The notes beneath the pieces were generated by a model. It saw nothing but the letters and a program-made list of their open reading frames with translations. It had not been told where the DNA came from and made no database searches. The translations under genes and the position numbers were made by a program. A DNA stretch of 64,000 nucleotides. Source: Pseudaquidulcibacter sp041917055. GTDB lineage: Bacteria; Pseudomonadota; Alphaproteobacteria; Caulobacterales; Aquidulcibacteraceae. Location of the stretch: contig JAYRYJ010000007.1 in assembly GCA_041917055.1 (NCBI GenBank), positions 62,001 through 126,000 on the forward strand, in the 5' to 3' direction. Shown here piece by piece: positions 8,717-17,038 of the stretch. Every line of letters starts with the position of its first letter. The first letter of the stretch is position 1.

Positions 8717-10624
8717 TCATAAATTGTTTGCTTTATTGTCGTATATCATATCTTCCAAATCCGCATAATTTGCGCGACATCGGGACTGATTTAAATAGCC
8801 TTTGTCAGTAATTTCGCCAGCTTCTAAAGATGGGGAATTGGGAATTATGGTAAACGTTTTTATTGCCAATGTGGCAGATTTGCCTTTATAAATTGGTTGC
8901 AAATAATCTTTTATCGCTTTGATTAATTGCGGGTTTTTTGCATGGACTTCAATTGAATTCTCACCAAATATTTTATTGCAATTATTGGCGTTCAAAAATA
9001 AGAGTGCACCTAAAAAAGCGCGTCCTTCACCGCAAATCACAGCGTCACTAACAAGACCATTGCACGCCGCAATAACACCCAAACGCAAGGCGGAAACTTG
9101 CACGAATGAGCCGTTCAAAAGTTTGAATTCCTCGCTCAAGCGCCCATCAAATTTTAAACCATATTCGGGGTGCGCAGGGTCATAAAATGCCAAAGAGTCA
9201 CCCAAAATATAGAAGCCTTCATCGTCGAATGCCTCTTTGGTTTTGGTTTCATTATTAAGATAATAGGGGGTGATTGCGGGGCCTTTAACGCGCGCCTCTA
9301 ATTTATCATTATGTGGCACAAGTTTCATTGTGACACCCGGCACAGGCAGGCCAACCAGTCCCATACGCGAATTTGGCCAATGAACATTGCACGCAGTTGG
9401 GCCGGTTTCAGTTGCGCCATAGCCCGCCGCAAGTGTTATTTCCTCGCCTGTAATTCTCTTGGCAATCGCCTGCAAACGCGCAAACACGTCTTGCGACATA
9501 GCCGCACCACCATATTGCATGATGATAAGGTTTTCGAATAGCGCGTGTGCCAATTCCTCATCATGCTCCAATTCGTGTAATAATAATGTCCAACCAAAAG
9601 GCACAGTATTGTGATAATTGGGTTTTACGAGTTTTATGGCCTCAACCGATTTTTTTATGCCTTCGTGAGTTGGGCTGCCTTCATCAATCCATAAAGTGCC
9701 GCATGAATGTGTAAGCATGTGCAAAATCGCATTGCCGCCCAAAGAATGCGACCATGGCAAGTGATTAATCATCACAATGCCATCGGGCCAGATTTCCTTT
9801 TCCTTTTCGGAGTCAAAAGTCGAACGAATTTGCGCCGCGTTTTGCGAAAGATTGAAATGCGTAATTGCCACTGCCTTAGGTGAACCGGTTGAACCCGATG
9901 TCAAAAGAACTTTGCACAAATCCTGCGGGGAAATGGCGGTAAGGGCGCGCGCAACAAATCCCTCCCCGCTTGCGGGGAGGGGGGACCGCGCAACGCGCGG
10001 TGGGTGGGGCGCGAGCGAAGCAAGCCAACGACCTATTGGCACGAAACCCATTAGGGGCGACGCACCCCCTCCACCATGCTTCGCACGGTCCCCTTCCCCC
10101 GCGAGCGAGGGAGGATTTAGAGCGCTCAAAACCAAAATATCGTAACCTTCAAGCCATTCAATTGCGCGCGCAAATTCTGGACCTTCAAAGAAAATCGCTT
10201 TTGCGCCCAATATTTCAATTGCTTCTTTCAAACGTCTTGAATCATTCGCTTTGAGCGAATAGGCGGGGCTGATTGGGGCGGGGACAAGGCCAATTAATGG
10301 CAAGGCATAGGTCAAAAATGCATGCATCAATGAATTGCCGGATGCAATCGCCACGACAGAACCGCGCGGCAAAATACCTTCAAGTTCCGCCGCAATATCA
10401 GCAATTATTTTCGCGCCTTCCGCGTAGCTGACTTTTCGCCATTCGCCATTTTCTTTGCCGCACAGCCATAAATGGTCGGGGTTTTCTTTGGAATGGTGAA
10501 ACAATGGTGCGCAAACATTTTCAAACGCCGCGCGCATTGGGTGCGGATTGGTTAGGATTAAACAACCATCTTCGCGCTTTTGAATATCTATCAAAGTCGG
10601 GGAAACATAAGGTGCAGCGCGCAT
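8717..10624 (-). CDS. Acyl-CoA synthetase (AMP-ligase), feruloyl-CoA-synthetase-like
   Basis: A 635-residue ANL-superfamily ligase: it activates a carboxylate as acyl-AMP and then forms the CoA thioester. The P-loop-like motif is LTSGSTGSPKAV (241-252), and GYGATETGP marks the adenylation site. The N-terminal SYAEG...SGNS...PAYSL layout resembles feruloyl-CoA synthetases rather than fatty-acid FadD. Residues about 170-223 are a low-complexity insert (NPPSLAGEGDRAKHGGGG and its mirror) encoded by palindromic repeat DNA, placed just before the P-loop, where other members have a variable linker. The reading frame is kept. Its ATG overlaps the dihydroorotase stop (TAATG). Confidence 0.8.
   Translation of the reverse strand: MRAAPYVSPTLIDIQKREDGCLILTNPHPMRAAFENVCAPLFHHSKENPDHLWLCGKENGEWRKVSYAEGAKIIADIAAELEGILPRGSVVAIASGNSLMHAFLTYALPLIGLVPAPISPAYSLKANDSRRLKEAIEILGAKAIFFEGPEFARAIEWLEGYDILVLSALNPPSLAGEGDRAKHGGGGASPLMGFVPIGRWLASLAPHPPRVARSPLPASGEGFVARALTAISPQDLCKVLLTSGSTGSPKAVAITHFNLSQNAAQIRSTFDSEKEKEIWPDGIVMINHLPWSHSLGGNAILHMLTHSCGTLWIDEGSPTHEGIKKSVEAIKLVKPNYHNTVPFGWTLLLHELEHDEELAHALFENLIIMQYGGAAMSQDVFARLQAIAKRITGEEITLAAGYGATETGPTACNVHWPNSRMGLVGLPVPGVTMKLVPHNDKLEARVKGPAITPYYLNNETKTKEAFDDEGFYILGDSLAFYDPAHPEYGLKFDGRLSEEFKLLNGSFVQVSALRLGVIAACNGLVSDAVICGEGRAFLGALLFLNANNCNKIFGENSIEVHAKNPQLIKAIKDYLQPIYKGKSATLAIKTFTIIPNSPSLEAGEITDKGYLNQSRCRANYADLEDMIYDNKANNL
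9957..10119. repeat. Two inverted copies of a GC-rich palindromic element inside a coding region
   Basis: Copy one has CCTCCCCGC-TT-GCGGGGAGG (9961-9980), then ACCGCGC-AAC-GCGCGGT (9985-10001). Copy two, in the opposite orientation, has ACCATGC-TTC-GCACGGT (10073-10089) and a C/G-rich imperfect stem running to GGATTTA at 10119. About 50 bases separate the copies. The same element, single, recurs at 33481-33541. It is much richer in GC than its surroundings. It is translated in frame within the acyl-CoA synthetase gene, like the palindromic elements known from Rickettsia genes. Confidence 0.8.
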
Positions 10625-11949
10625 TATATAGTCTCTTGAAACCTGATTGGCGTGCCTTGGCCTTTGTGAATGATTTCGCCATTTTCCATCACCAAAGCGC
10701 CGCGAACAATTGTATGGGTCGGAAATCCCTTAAAGTCAAACCCATCAAATGGTGACCAGCCACAACGTGAACCGATCATTGAATTTTCGAAAATCACACG
10801 CTTTTTCAAATCGACAATTGTTAAATCGCCATCATAACCAATAGCCATGCGACCTTTGTTTGCAATGCCAAAGACACGGTTTGGGCCATGCGCCAATAAA
10901 TCTATAACGCGCAATAATGATAGGCGACCCTCATTCACCATTGTCAGCATATAGGGCAACATAGTCTGAACCCCTGGCGTGCCAGAAGGCGAGGCAGGAT
11001 AGGGGCGCGACTTTTCTTCAAGCGTGTGTGGCGCGTGGTCTGAACCCAATACATCGACTAAACCATTTTGCACCGCAGCCCATAAAGCCTCATTATGGTG
11101 TTTTTCACGAATTGGCGGGTTTTGTTGCGCAAGATTTCCGATTTTATGATATATATCGGGGCCATAGAAAGCCAAATGGTTTGGCAATACTTCAATAGAA
11201 ACCAAATCCTTATGGTCTTTTAGAAATTCCATTTCTTCGGCAGTTGAAACATGAAGAACATGAATGCGTTTTTTATGTTCGCGCGCAAGCCGGACAAGGC
11301 GGGTGGTGCATGATAGCGCGGCGCGCGCTGAACGCGCTTCATAATGACTTGTAGGATCATTGGCTCGGACAAATCTCTTTTCTTCTTCTAAGATAAACTC
11401 ATCCTCAGAATGAAAAGCGGCGCGGCGCGTGATTTTTGACAAAATACGTCCGACATTTTCATCATCTTTCACCAAAAGATTGCCGGTTGATGAACCCATG
11501 AAAACTTTGATGCCCGCGCAACCGATTCGGCGCTCTAATTCTGGGAGAGTTTCGATATTGTCATTCGTTGCGCCCGCATAAAAAGCAAAATCACAAGACA
11601 TTCGCCCGGTCGCGCGCGCGATTTTATCGGACAAATCTTCATTTGTGGAGGTTGTCGGATTGGTATTTGGCATTTCAAAAACACTGCAAATACCGCCCAA
11701 AACGGCAGCATTTGCACCTGTTTCTAAATCTTCCTTATGTTCGAGGCCAGGTTCACGAAAATGCACCTGTGTATCAATCAGACCGGGGAGGATATGGAGA
11801 CCCGCGGCATCAATAACTTGCGCGGCATTCGCGGTTTTTAAATCACCAATTGCCGCGATTTTGCCGCTTCTTATGCCAATATCGCCTTCGCCAATGCCAT
11901 TGTGATTGACCAAGGTGCCGTTTTTTACAATTAAATCAAAGGAATCCAT
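10624..11949 (-). CDS. pyrC: Dihydroorotase (class I amidohydrolase)
   Basis: A 441-residue amidohydrolase matching the alphaproteobacterial dihydroorotase type, which cyclises carbamoyl-aspartate to dihydroorotate in pyrimidine synthesis. Visible metal-site motifs are DTQVHFREPG (HxH), GIKVFMGSS (the lysine carboxylated in this family), FHSEDE, HVLHVST, and GSDHAPHT with the catalytic aspartate. EMPNTNP is also typical. Dihydropyrimidinase-type activity is a less likely alternative. It lies 7 bases after the ketoacyl-synthase gene and overlaps the ligase start, so it is embedded in an operon of unrelated-looking enzymes. No other pyr gene is present in the window. Confidence 0.75.
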   Translation of the reverse strand: MDSFDLIVKNGTLVNHNGIGEGDIGIRSGKIAAIGDLKTANAAQVIDAAGLHILPGLIDTQVHFREPGLEHKEDLETGANAAVLGGICSVFEMPNTNPTTSTNEDLSDKIARATGRMSCDFAFYAGATNDNIETLPELERRIGCAGIKVFMGSSTGNLLVKDDENVGRILSKITRRAAFHSEDEFILEEEKRFVRANDPTSHYEARSARAALSCTTRLVRLAREHKKRIHVLHVSTAEEMEFLKDHKDLVSIEVLPNHLAFYGPDIYHKIGNLAQQNPPIREKHHNEALWAAVQNGLVDVLGSDHAPHTLEEKSRPYPASPSGTPGVQTMLPYMLTMVNEGRLSLLRVIDLLAHGPNRVFGIANKGRMAIGYDGDLTIVDLKKRVIFENSMIGSRCGWSPFDGFDFKGFPTHTIVRGALVMENGEIIHKGQGTPIRFQETI

Positions 11950-11956
11950 ACATTAA

Positions 11957-13078
11957 TTATGCGGCTTTTTTTACCAATATACAACCCGCCGAATAACCCG
12001 CGCCGAACGAACAAATCACGCCAATATCTTCATTTTTCAAATCCGAATGATTTTTATGAAAGGCGATTATTGAACCCGCCGACGATGTATTGGCATAAGT
12101 ATCTAAAATCGTCGGGCTATCGTCTTCGGTTGCTTCACGGCCCAAAACTTTTTGGGAAATCATGCGATTCATATTGGCATTAGCTTGATGCAGCCAAAGG
12201 CGGCGAGTGTTGTCGATATTATTGCGCTCCAAGACTTCAATAATAAGCGCGCCGACCATTGGCACGACTTCTTTAAAGACTTTACGCCCTTCTTGAACGA
12301 ATAATTTATCCGGCTTGCCAATGCCTTCGGGCGAAAAGCGGTTTAGGAAACCGAAATTATTGCGAATATTGTTGGAAAATTGCGTCACCAATTGCGTATC
12401 AAGAATTTCAAATTTTTCTGAGGCATCGCTTTCGTCACCCTCAAGCAAAATGGCGGTTGCGACATCACCGAAAATGAAATGTGCATCTCTATCACGGAAA
12501 TTCAAATGGCCCGAACAGATTTCGGGATTAACCACCAAAACACGGCGCGCCGAACCTGATTTAATCATGTCTGAAGCCATGCGAATACCAAAAGTCGCGC
12601 TTGAGCACGCGACATTCATGTCAAAACCAAAACTATCGGAGCGCATTCCCAATGCGTTTTGCATTTCAATTGCAATGGCGGGATAGGCGCGTTGCATATT
12701 AGAAGCCGCACAAATAATAGCATCGACATCTGTCGCTTCGATACCGCGATTTTTCAAACAATCTTGAACCGCCGCAACCCCGATTTCCGCCAGTATGCTA
12801 ATTTCGTCATTTGAACGTTCCGGCATTTGCGGTGTCATGATTTTTGGATCTAATAGACCGTCTTTGGCAACGACATAGCGCGATTTTATGCCCGATGCTT
12901 TTTCAATAAATTCAACGCTTGAAGGCTGCAAAGCAGCTATTTCGCCGCCTTCAATTGCCGCCTGGTTTTCGGCATTGCTTTGTTCGACATATTGATTGAA
13001 TGCCGTAACTAATTCCTCATTTGTGACTTGATTTGGCGGCGTATAAAGGCCGGTGGCGGTTATATAGGTTTTTGTCAT
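11957..13078 (-). CDS. Beta-ketoacyl-ACP synthase III family enzyme (FabH-like, 373 aa)
   Basis: A thiolase-fold condensing enzyme with the FabH Cys-His-Asn triad: C158 in NVACSSATFG, H297 in LHQANANM and N330 in YANTSSAGS. At 373 residues it is longer than housekeeping FabH (about 320). Its N-terminus (TATGLYTPPNQVTNEELV) resembles the Pseudomonas PA3286-type enzymes that prime fatty acid synthesis from medium-chain acyl-CoA. It is the first gene of the four-gene minus-strand operon. A perfect 26-base palindrome lies 147 bases upstream of its start. Confidence 0.85.
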   Translation of the reverse strand: MTKTYITATGLYTPPNQVTNEELVTAFNQYVEQSNAENQAAIEGGEIAALQPSSVEFIEKASGIKSRYVVAKDGLLDPKIMTPQMPERSNDEISILAEIGVAAVQDCLKNRGIEATDVDAIICAASNMQRAYPAIAIEMQNALGMRSDSFGFDMNVACSSATFGIRMASDMIKSGSARRVLVVNPEICSGHLNFRDRDAHFIFGDVATAILLEGDESDASEKFEILDTQLVTQFSNNIRNNFGFLNRFSPEGIGKPDKLFVQEGRKVFKEVVPMVGALIIEVLERNNIDNTRRLWLHQANANMNRMISQKVLGREATEDDSPTILDTYANTSSAGSIIAFHKNHSDLKNEDIGVICSFGAGYSAGCILVKKAA

Positions 13079-13145
13079 AACCCGCTTATAGTATCATTTC
13101 ACACACATTCAAACCAATCTTTGTTGCGCGAGATTGCAAACGCGA

Positions 13146-13174
13146 ATTAAGAATTGAGAATTGAGAATTAATAA
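13146..13174. repeat. Dispersed AATTAAGAATT-type repeat
   Basis: Three near-repeats of GAATTAAGAATT / GAATTGAGAATT run through this stretch, upstream of the ketoacyl-synthase gene. It belongs to the same AT-rich intergenic family as the element at 4735-4876. Confidence 0.45.
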
Positions 13175-13224
13175 CTCCACACTATTGCGGTCAATTTTAT
13201 CAATTCCCAATAAATATGTTATTG

Positions 13225-13250
13225 TTTACATGTCAAATTTGACATGTAAA
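13225..13250. promoter_or_regulatory. Perfect 26-bp palindrome upstream of the ketoacyl-synthase operon
   Basis: TTTACATGTCAAA is followed directly by its exact reverse complement TTTGACATGTAAA, with no spacer. There is no T-run on either side, so a protein-binding site (TetR- or MarR-like dimer) is more likely than a terminator. It lies in the 227-base gap between the DUF1289 gene (ending at 13306) and the start of the four-gene operon (13078). Nothing else clear is seen in this gap apart from the AT-rich repeat. Confidence 0.6.
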
Positions 13251-13305
13251 AGACCATATCTTTAGATCATAACGGCAGTCGATATTTAAGAGACAGGTTT
13301 GGTAT

Positions 13306-13494
13306 TTAGTTTGTTGAATTTAGTTGAAATTCGTTTTGGCGATTGCCTAACACTGCCATTATTTCCAGGCGTTTTTCTTCGGAGTATTTAAGCCAATTCT
13401 CGATTTCTTCTATCGATCGATTGCACCCCATGCAAAGGTCTGTGTCGGGGTTTACGAAACAGACCTGTATGCACGGCGAAGAGATTTTTGGCAT
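13306..13494 (-). CDS. DUF1289 small cysteine protein
   Basis: A 62-residue protein starting at the ATG at 13494 (MPKISSPCIQVC), 4 bases after the CobS-like stop codon. The pattern SPCIQVCFVNPDTDLCMGCNR is the DUF1289 signature, four cysteines thought to bind an Fe-S cluster or zinc. The short helical tail IEEIENWLKYSEEKRLEI also fits the family. The function of DUF1289 is not established. It is probably cotranscribed with the upstream CobS-like gene, an arrangement often seen in alphaproteobacteria. Confidence 0.85.
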   Translation of the reverse strand: MPKISSPCIQVCFVNPDTDLCMGCNRSIEEIENWLKYSEEKRLEIMAVLGNRQNEFQLNSTN

Positions 13495-13498
13495 AAAT

Positions 13499-14323
13499 CT
13501 ATGCGTAATACATTGGCATGAATGCCACAATGCCGAATAATGCACCAACTTCAATAGCAAGACCCAAGGCTTCTTTGACATTGATATTGTCTAAATGATG
13601 GCGGCACTTGGTTAAGGCAAAGAACAATAGTGCGCCCGACCCAACACCGACCAAAGCACCCGTTACAGTGCTCGCGAAGCCGGCAATTGTTGCGGTTGCG
13701 CTTTCATTAATATTTGCCATGAATAGAGCGACAATACCAATCGCGGCGCCGACCAACATAGAAGTGGTGGCAGCAAATTTGCTTGGTTGAGTTGCCGCAT
13801 CAGAAGAGGTGAATGCCATTAATTGAACCTGCGCCGCGCGACCCAAGGCTGAAGATGCGATTAATGCAAGACCCGCACTGATTGGGTGTGCAAGTTCGGC
13901 AATTAGGAAAATTTTCAACAGGACCATCATCATTGCCGCGATTGCACCCGCCGCAACGCCCATTTCTTCATCTTTGCCATCAGCCTCTGCGGCGTCTGCG
14001 GATGGGTGAGGGCGTAAAGAAATAACTTTGGCAAAACCCAATTCTTCGGATGCACCGGAAATCATTAATTGCACCGCAATCGCAAGCACCGCAGACAAAT
14101 AGACAGGGTTTCCGGGCATTGAATAGCCAAGAAAATAAGCCAAAGCAGATGCAACGCCGGTAACAACGCCAATCAAAGGCGCAGCAGAATATGCCTGTCC
14201 TATTCTTTGCGTATTATTGGAAATTTCCAATCTCTTACCTTCACCATCTTTTGGCATGGGCACGGGAAGGCGTGTGAAGAGTGATAAACAAATTTGGGCA
14301 TCTTCAATCAGTTTTTTGAACAT
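13499..14323 (-). CDS. CobS-like integral membrane protein with degenerate active site
   Basis: A 274-residue, multi-span protein whose layout follows adenosylcobinamide-GDP ribazoletransferase (CobS): the ICLSLFTRLPVP start, a second span with PLIGVVTGVASAL, and then the loop where CobS carries HxDGLADTxDG. Here that loop reads MISGASEELGFAKVISL, so the metal-binding aspartates are gone. The later GGxTGD-type motif is also replaced (LDNINVKEAL). CobS catalysis is therefore unlikely, and the protein may be a repurposed paralogue. No other cobalamin gene or cobalamin riboswitch is seen nearby. The DUF1289 gene follows. Confidence 0.65.
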   Translation of the reverse strand: MFKKLIEDAQICLSLFTRLPVPMPKDGEGKRLEISNNTQRIGQAYSAAPLIGVVTGVASALAYFLGYSMPGNPVYLSAVLAIAVQLMISGASEELGFAKVISLRPHPSADAAEADGKDEEMGVAAGAIAAMMMVLLKIFLIAELAHPISAGLALIASSALGRAAQVQLMAFTSSDAATQPSKFAATTSMLVGAAIGIVALFMANINESATATIAGFASTVTGALVGVGSGALLFFALTKCRHHLDNINVKEALGLAIEVGALFGIVAFMPMYYA

Positions 14324-14436
14324 TGGGATTCTCTATGGGTTTGTTTTTGAAATATAATTGTTTGCTCGCCAATTGTAAGGGGGGGAGGGGCTATTAAAAT
14401 AACAAAAATCTTGTGTTGCACGAATGACGCACAATT

Positions 14437-14895
14437 TCACCAAAACCGATTGGTAAATTGGCCTTCCTCAAATTCTTTCAAACGCGCGATGGTCGCACGT
14501 GTTGCATCTGGTGGGACAGAATTAATGTCTATAAACATGCATTGCGAAATTTCGTGAGTTTTAAAATTTTCAATCGCTGTGCAGTTTTCGACTTGTAATA
14601 AAGCAATATGGTCGGATTTGAAATTTGGTTCATTGGAATAAAAGCCGATTAATTTGAATTCTTCCGGATTTTTCGCAATTCCGGTTTCTTCTAATAATTC
14701 TTTTGCCGCCGCCTCAAAAATTGTTTCCTTTGGCTCTACGCCGCCGCCAGGGAGGTGTAGGCCTTTGACATAAGTGTGGCGGATTAAACAAATTCGCTTT
14801 TCATTATCCAAAGCAATAATGCGCACACCTAACGTCATTGGGCGTTTTAGGCGAAAATAAGTTTGGAAAAGTAATTTTGTAATTTTTGAAAGCAT
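14437..14895 (-). CDS. Nudix hydrolase
   Basis: A 152-residue pyrophosphohydrolase with a clear Nudix box running from GGGVEPKETIFEAA into KELLEETGI (Gx5Ex7REUxEExGU, with Lys in place of Arg). The ATG at 14895 is preferred because ACAAGGAAC lies just upstream; an in-frame TTG at 14910 is weaker. The N-terminal helix KLLFQTYFRLKRPMTLGVR resembles alphaproteobacterial Nudix proteins annotated as ADP-ribose or NTP pyrophosphatases. The substrate is not predictable. It stands alone, divergent from the GST gene. Confidence 0.85.
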   Translation of the reverse strand: MLSKITKLLFQTYFRLKRPMTLGVRIIALDNEKRICLIRHTYVKGLHLPGGGVEPKETIFEAAAKELLEETGIAKNPEEFKLIGFYSNEPNFKSDHIALLQVENCTAIENFKTHEISQCMFIDINSVPPDATRATIARLKEFEEGQFTNRFW

Positions 14896-14982
14896 AGTTC
14901 CTTGTGCCAAAATCTATAAAAATATCAAAATCGAATTGACAGTTCATGTTTTGTTCTTTAAACTAAAATGGCGGAGGAAATT

Positions 14983-15600
14983 ATGAGTGAATTGATTTTT
15001 TATACCAATCCAATGTCGCGCGGTCGGATGGTTCGTTGGATGCTCGAAGAATTGGGTATTGAATATAAAACCCATATACTTGACTTCGGCACCACCATGA
15101 AGGCGCCGGAATATTTAGCGATCAATCCGATGGGCAAAGTGCCTGCAATTAGTCATAATGGACATGTCGTCACTGAATGTGCGGCAATCTGCACTTATCT
15201 TGCAGATTATTACAGCGAAAAGGGTCTCGCTCCTGATTTAAAATCGCCCACGCGCGGAAAATATTTGCGCGCAATGTTTTTTGCAGCCGGCCCAATTGAG
15301 GCGGCGGTGTCTAACCAATCACTTGGTGTTGAAATCTTGGGTGAGAAAAAAGGTATGGTCGGTTATGGCTGTTTTGACGATATGCTTGATGGTGCAGCGG
15401 CGATAATTGGTGATGGCCCATTTGTTTGTGGCGAAAATTTTAGTGCGGCAGATGTTTATTTCGGTTCTGAAATCGCATGGGGACTGCAATTTGGCATATT
15501 ACCTGCGCGCAAAACATTTGAAAATTATGTCAATTCGATTATATCAAGACCTGCTTATATAAGGGCGAAGCAAATTGATGATGCCCTTATTAAATCTTGA
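14983..15600 (+). CDS. Glutathione S-transferase family protein
   Basis: A 205-residue GST starting at the ATG at 14983, chosen because GGAGG lies 6 bases upstream. The N-terminal thioredoxin-like domain begins SELIFYTNPMSRGRMVRWML, with Ser as a possible thiol-activating residue. The cis-Pro region is MGKVPAISHNG, followed by the conserved TECAAICTYLAD. The C-terminal helical domain has FSAADVYFGSEIAWG. It likely conjugates or isomerises small electrophiles with glutathione. It is followed 11 bases later by a 26-codon open frame. Confidence 0.85.
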   Translation: MSELIFYTNPMSRGRMVRWMLEELGIEYKTHILDFGTTMKAPEYLAINPMGKVPAISHNGHVVTECAAICTYLADYYSEKGLAPDLKSPTRGKYLRAMFFAAGPIEAAVSNQSLGVEILGEKKGMVGYGCFDDMLDGAAAIIGDGPFVCGENFSAADVYFGSEIAWGLQFGILPARKTFENYVNSIISRPAYIRAKQIDDALIKS

Positions 15601-15611
15601 TGGGGAAAGTT

Positions 15612-15692
15612 ATGGCTGCTGTTTACGCGTTTTTGGTATTTTTCGTAATTTTTGGCGCACTCAATTTGGCTGAATACGGTCGTTTGGATTGA
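15612..15692 (+). CDS. 26-residue single-span membrane peptide
   Basis: ATG at 15612, with GGGGAAAG as ribosome site 7 bases before, encodes MAAVYAFLVFFVIFGALNLA plus the tail EYGRLD and a TGA. The peptide is one hydrophobic helix with a charged C-terminal tail, the layout of bacterial regulatory small membrane proteins. It follows the GST gene closely and ends 6 bases before the convergent kinase gene. The ribosome site and clean amphipathic ending make it more convincing than chance. Confidence 0.5.
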   Translation: MAAVYAFLVFFVIFGALNLAEYGRLD

Positions 15693-15697
15693 TAATT

Positions 15698-17038
15698 TCA
15701 AGCCGCTTCTGTTTGCAAACTTTCGCGGCGCATTTCTTCGATTTCGCAAAGAACAGCGTGTAATTCCGAAACAATTAATGGTTTGGTTATGAAGCCGTCC
15801 ATACCGCATTGAATTGCGCGCGCACGTGCTTCTTCGCGCGCATCAGCGGTTAGTGCGACGATGGGCACATTTTCACCCATTTTCCTGATTTCAATTGCGG
15901 CTTCATATCCGTCCATAAATGGCATATGCAGATCCATTAGGACCAAATCGAATTTTTGACTTCGCATTGCTTCGAGGCATTTGATTCCGTCGTCTGCACA
16001 TACAGAGCTATGACCCAATTGCCCTAAAATCATTGTAATGACTTTTTGATTGGTGCGATTGTCTTCAGCGACCAATATATTAAGCGGCAGGTCTTCAAAT
16101 TGTTCCATATCTTCTTCAATTTCTAATGCTGGTGCAAATGGCAAATAAACGCTTGCGATTGTGCCCCGACCAACTTCACTTTCGATTGTCAATTCGCCGC
16201 CCAAAGAGCGCGCGATTGAACGTGAAAGTGCCAGGCCTAGACATAGACCGCCATTGACGCGATTAATCGGATCTTGCCTAAAATCGAAAGGCTGAAATAT
16301 GGTTCGTAATTTTTCGGCGTCAATCCCTTCACCTGTATCTTCAATGCGAATGAAAACACCTTGAAAATCTTCACCGGTTTCAAAATTTATGTCGATTTTA
16401 CCGTGTTTCGAATAATTAATGGCATTTTCGCCGAGATGGCGCAAAAGTCTGCGAATTGCAGAGGCAGAAGCGTGATATTTTTGGTCGAGCTGCGGGCTAA
16501 TATGGGCAACAAAATCGATACCCTTATTCATCGCCGCCATTTCAAGCTCGCTTAGAACTGACTCAATTTCATTACTTATAATTATTGGTTCCAAACTAGG
16601 ATGAATGCGTTCGGTTTCCAATTGAGAATATTCCAATACGTCTTCGATCCTGTCTAATAATTCTTTGGCAGAGGCATAAGATATTTCGACGATTTCGTTT
16701 TGGTTTGTATCCAAATTAGTGGATTTCAAAAGGAAACTAAGATTTATAAGCGCGTTAAGTGGCGTGCGCATTTCATGGGAAATTGCCGCCAAAAACCGTG
16801 AGCGGGTTTGTTTAGTATCATTTTCAAATTCAAGAACCCGGCGCATTTGCGCGGCAATTTGCGAATCCACAGTTTCGATAATTGAACAATTTGCTTTCAT
16901 GCCACGCCAAGGTATTTCAAAACTATTGACATTAAGACTTAGAAATTTGCCTTCGCCATCAATAATATCTAACAAATCACCATTTTTGGTGTTTGAAATT
17001 TTTAACAGGCTAAAATTTGGGTCCTGAGACTGTGCCAT
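15698..17038 (-). CDS. Hybrid histidine kinase / response regulator, N-terminally split
   Basis: A 446-residue cytosolic kinase. The HisKA phospho-acceptor is H88 in AAISHEMRTPLN. The ATPase N-box is ENAINYSKHG (about 204-213), the G1 box DTGEGI (234-239), then NGGLCLGLALSRSIA. A fused C-terminal receiver has AEDN, the phospho-accepting D369 in LVLMDLHMP, and a K in FITKPL. It lacks membrane segments. The true start appears to be an ATG at 17146, but an in-frame TAA at 17098-17096 cuts off the N-terminal PAS segment. The ATG at 17038 has no visible ribosome site. Confidence 0.8.
   Translation of the reverse strand: MAQSQDPNFSLLKISNTKNGDLLDIIDGEGKFLSLNVNSFEIPWRGMKANCSIIETVDSQIAAQMRRVLEFENDTKQTRSRFLAAISHEMRTPLNALINLSFLLKSTNLDTNQNEIVEISYASAKELLDRIEDVLEYSQLETERIHPSLEPIIISNEIESVLSELEMAAMNKGIDFVAHISPQLDQKYHASASAIRRLLRHLGENAINYSKHGKIDINFETGEDFQGVFIRIEDTGEGIDAEKLRTIFQPFDFRQDPINRVNGGLCLGLALSRSIARSLGGELTIESEVGRGTIASVYLPFAPALEIEEDMEQFEDLPLNILVAEDNRTNQKVITMILGQLGHSSVCADDGIKCLEAMRSQKFDLVLMDLHMPFMDGYEAAIEIRKMGENVPIVALTADAREEARARAIQCGMDGFITKPLIVSELHAVLCEIEEMRRESLQTEAA

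Noticed and set aside
14378..14395. G-rich run between the Nudix and CobS-like genes as another palindromic element
   Set aside because: Only a short G-run is shared; the paired hairpin arms are missing.
14324..14436. Cobalamin riboswitch upstream of the CobS-like gene
   Set aside because: The gap is only 113 bases and lacks the conserved B12-box pattern; nothing supports a riboswitch.
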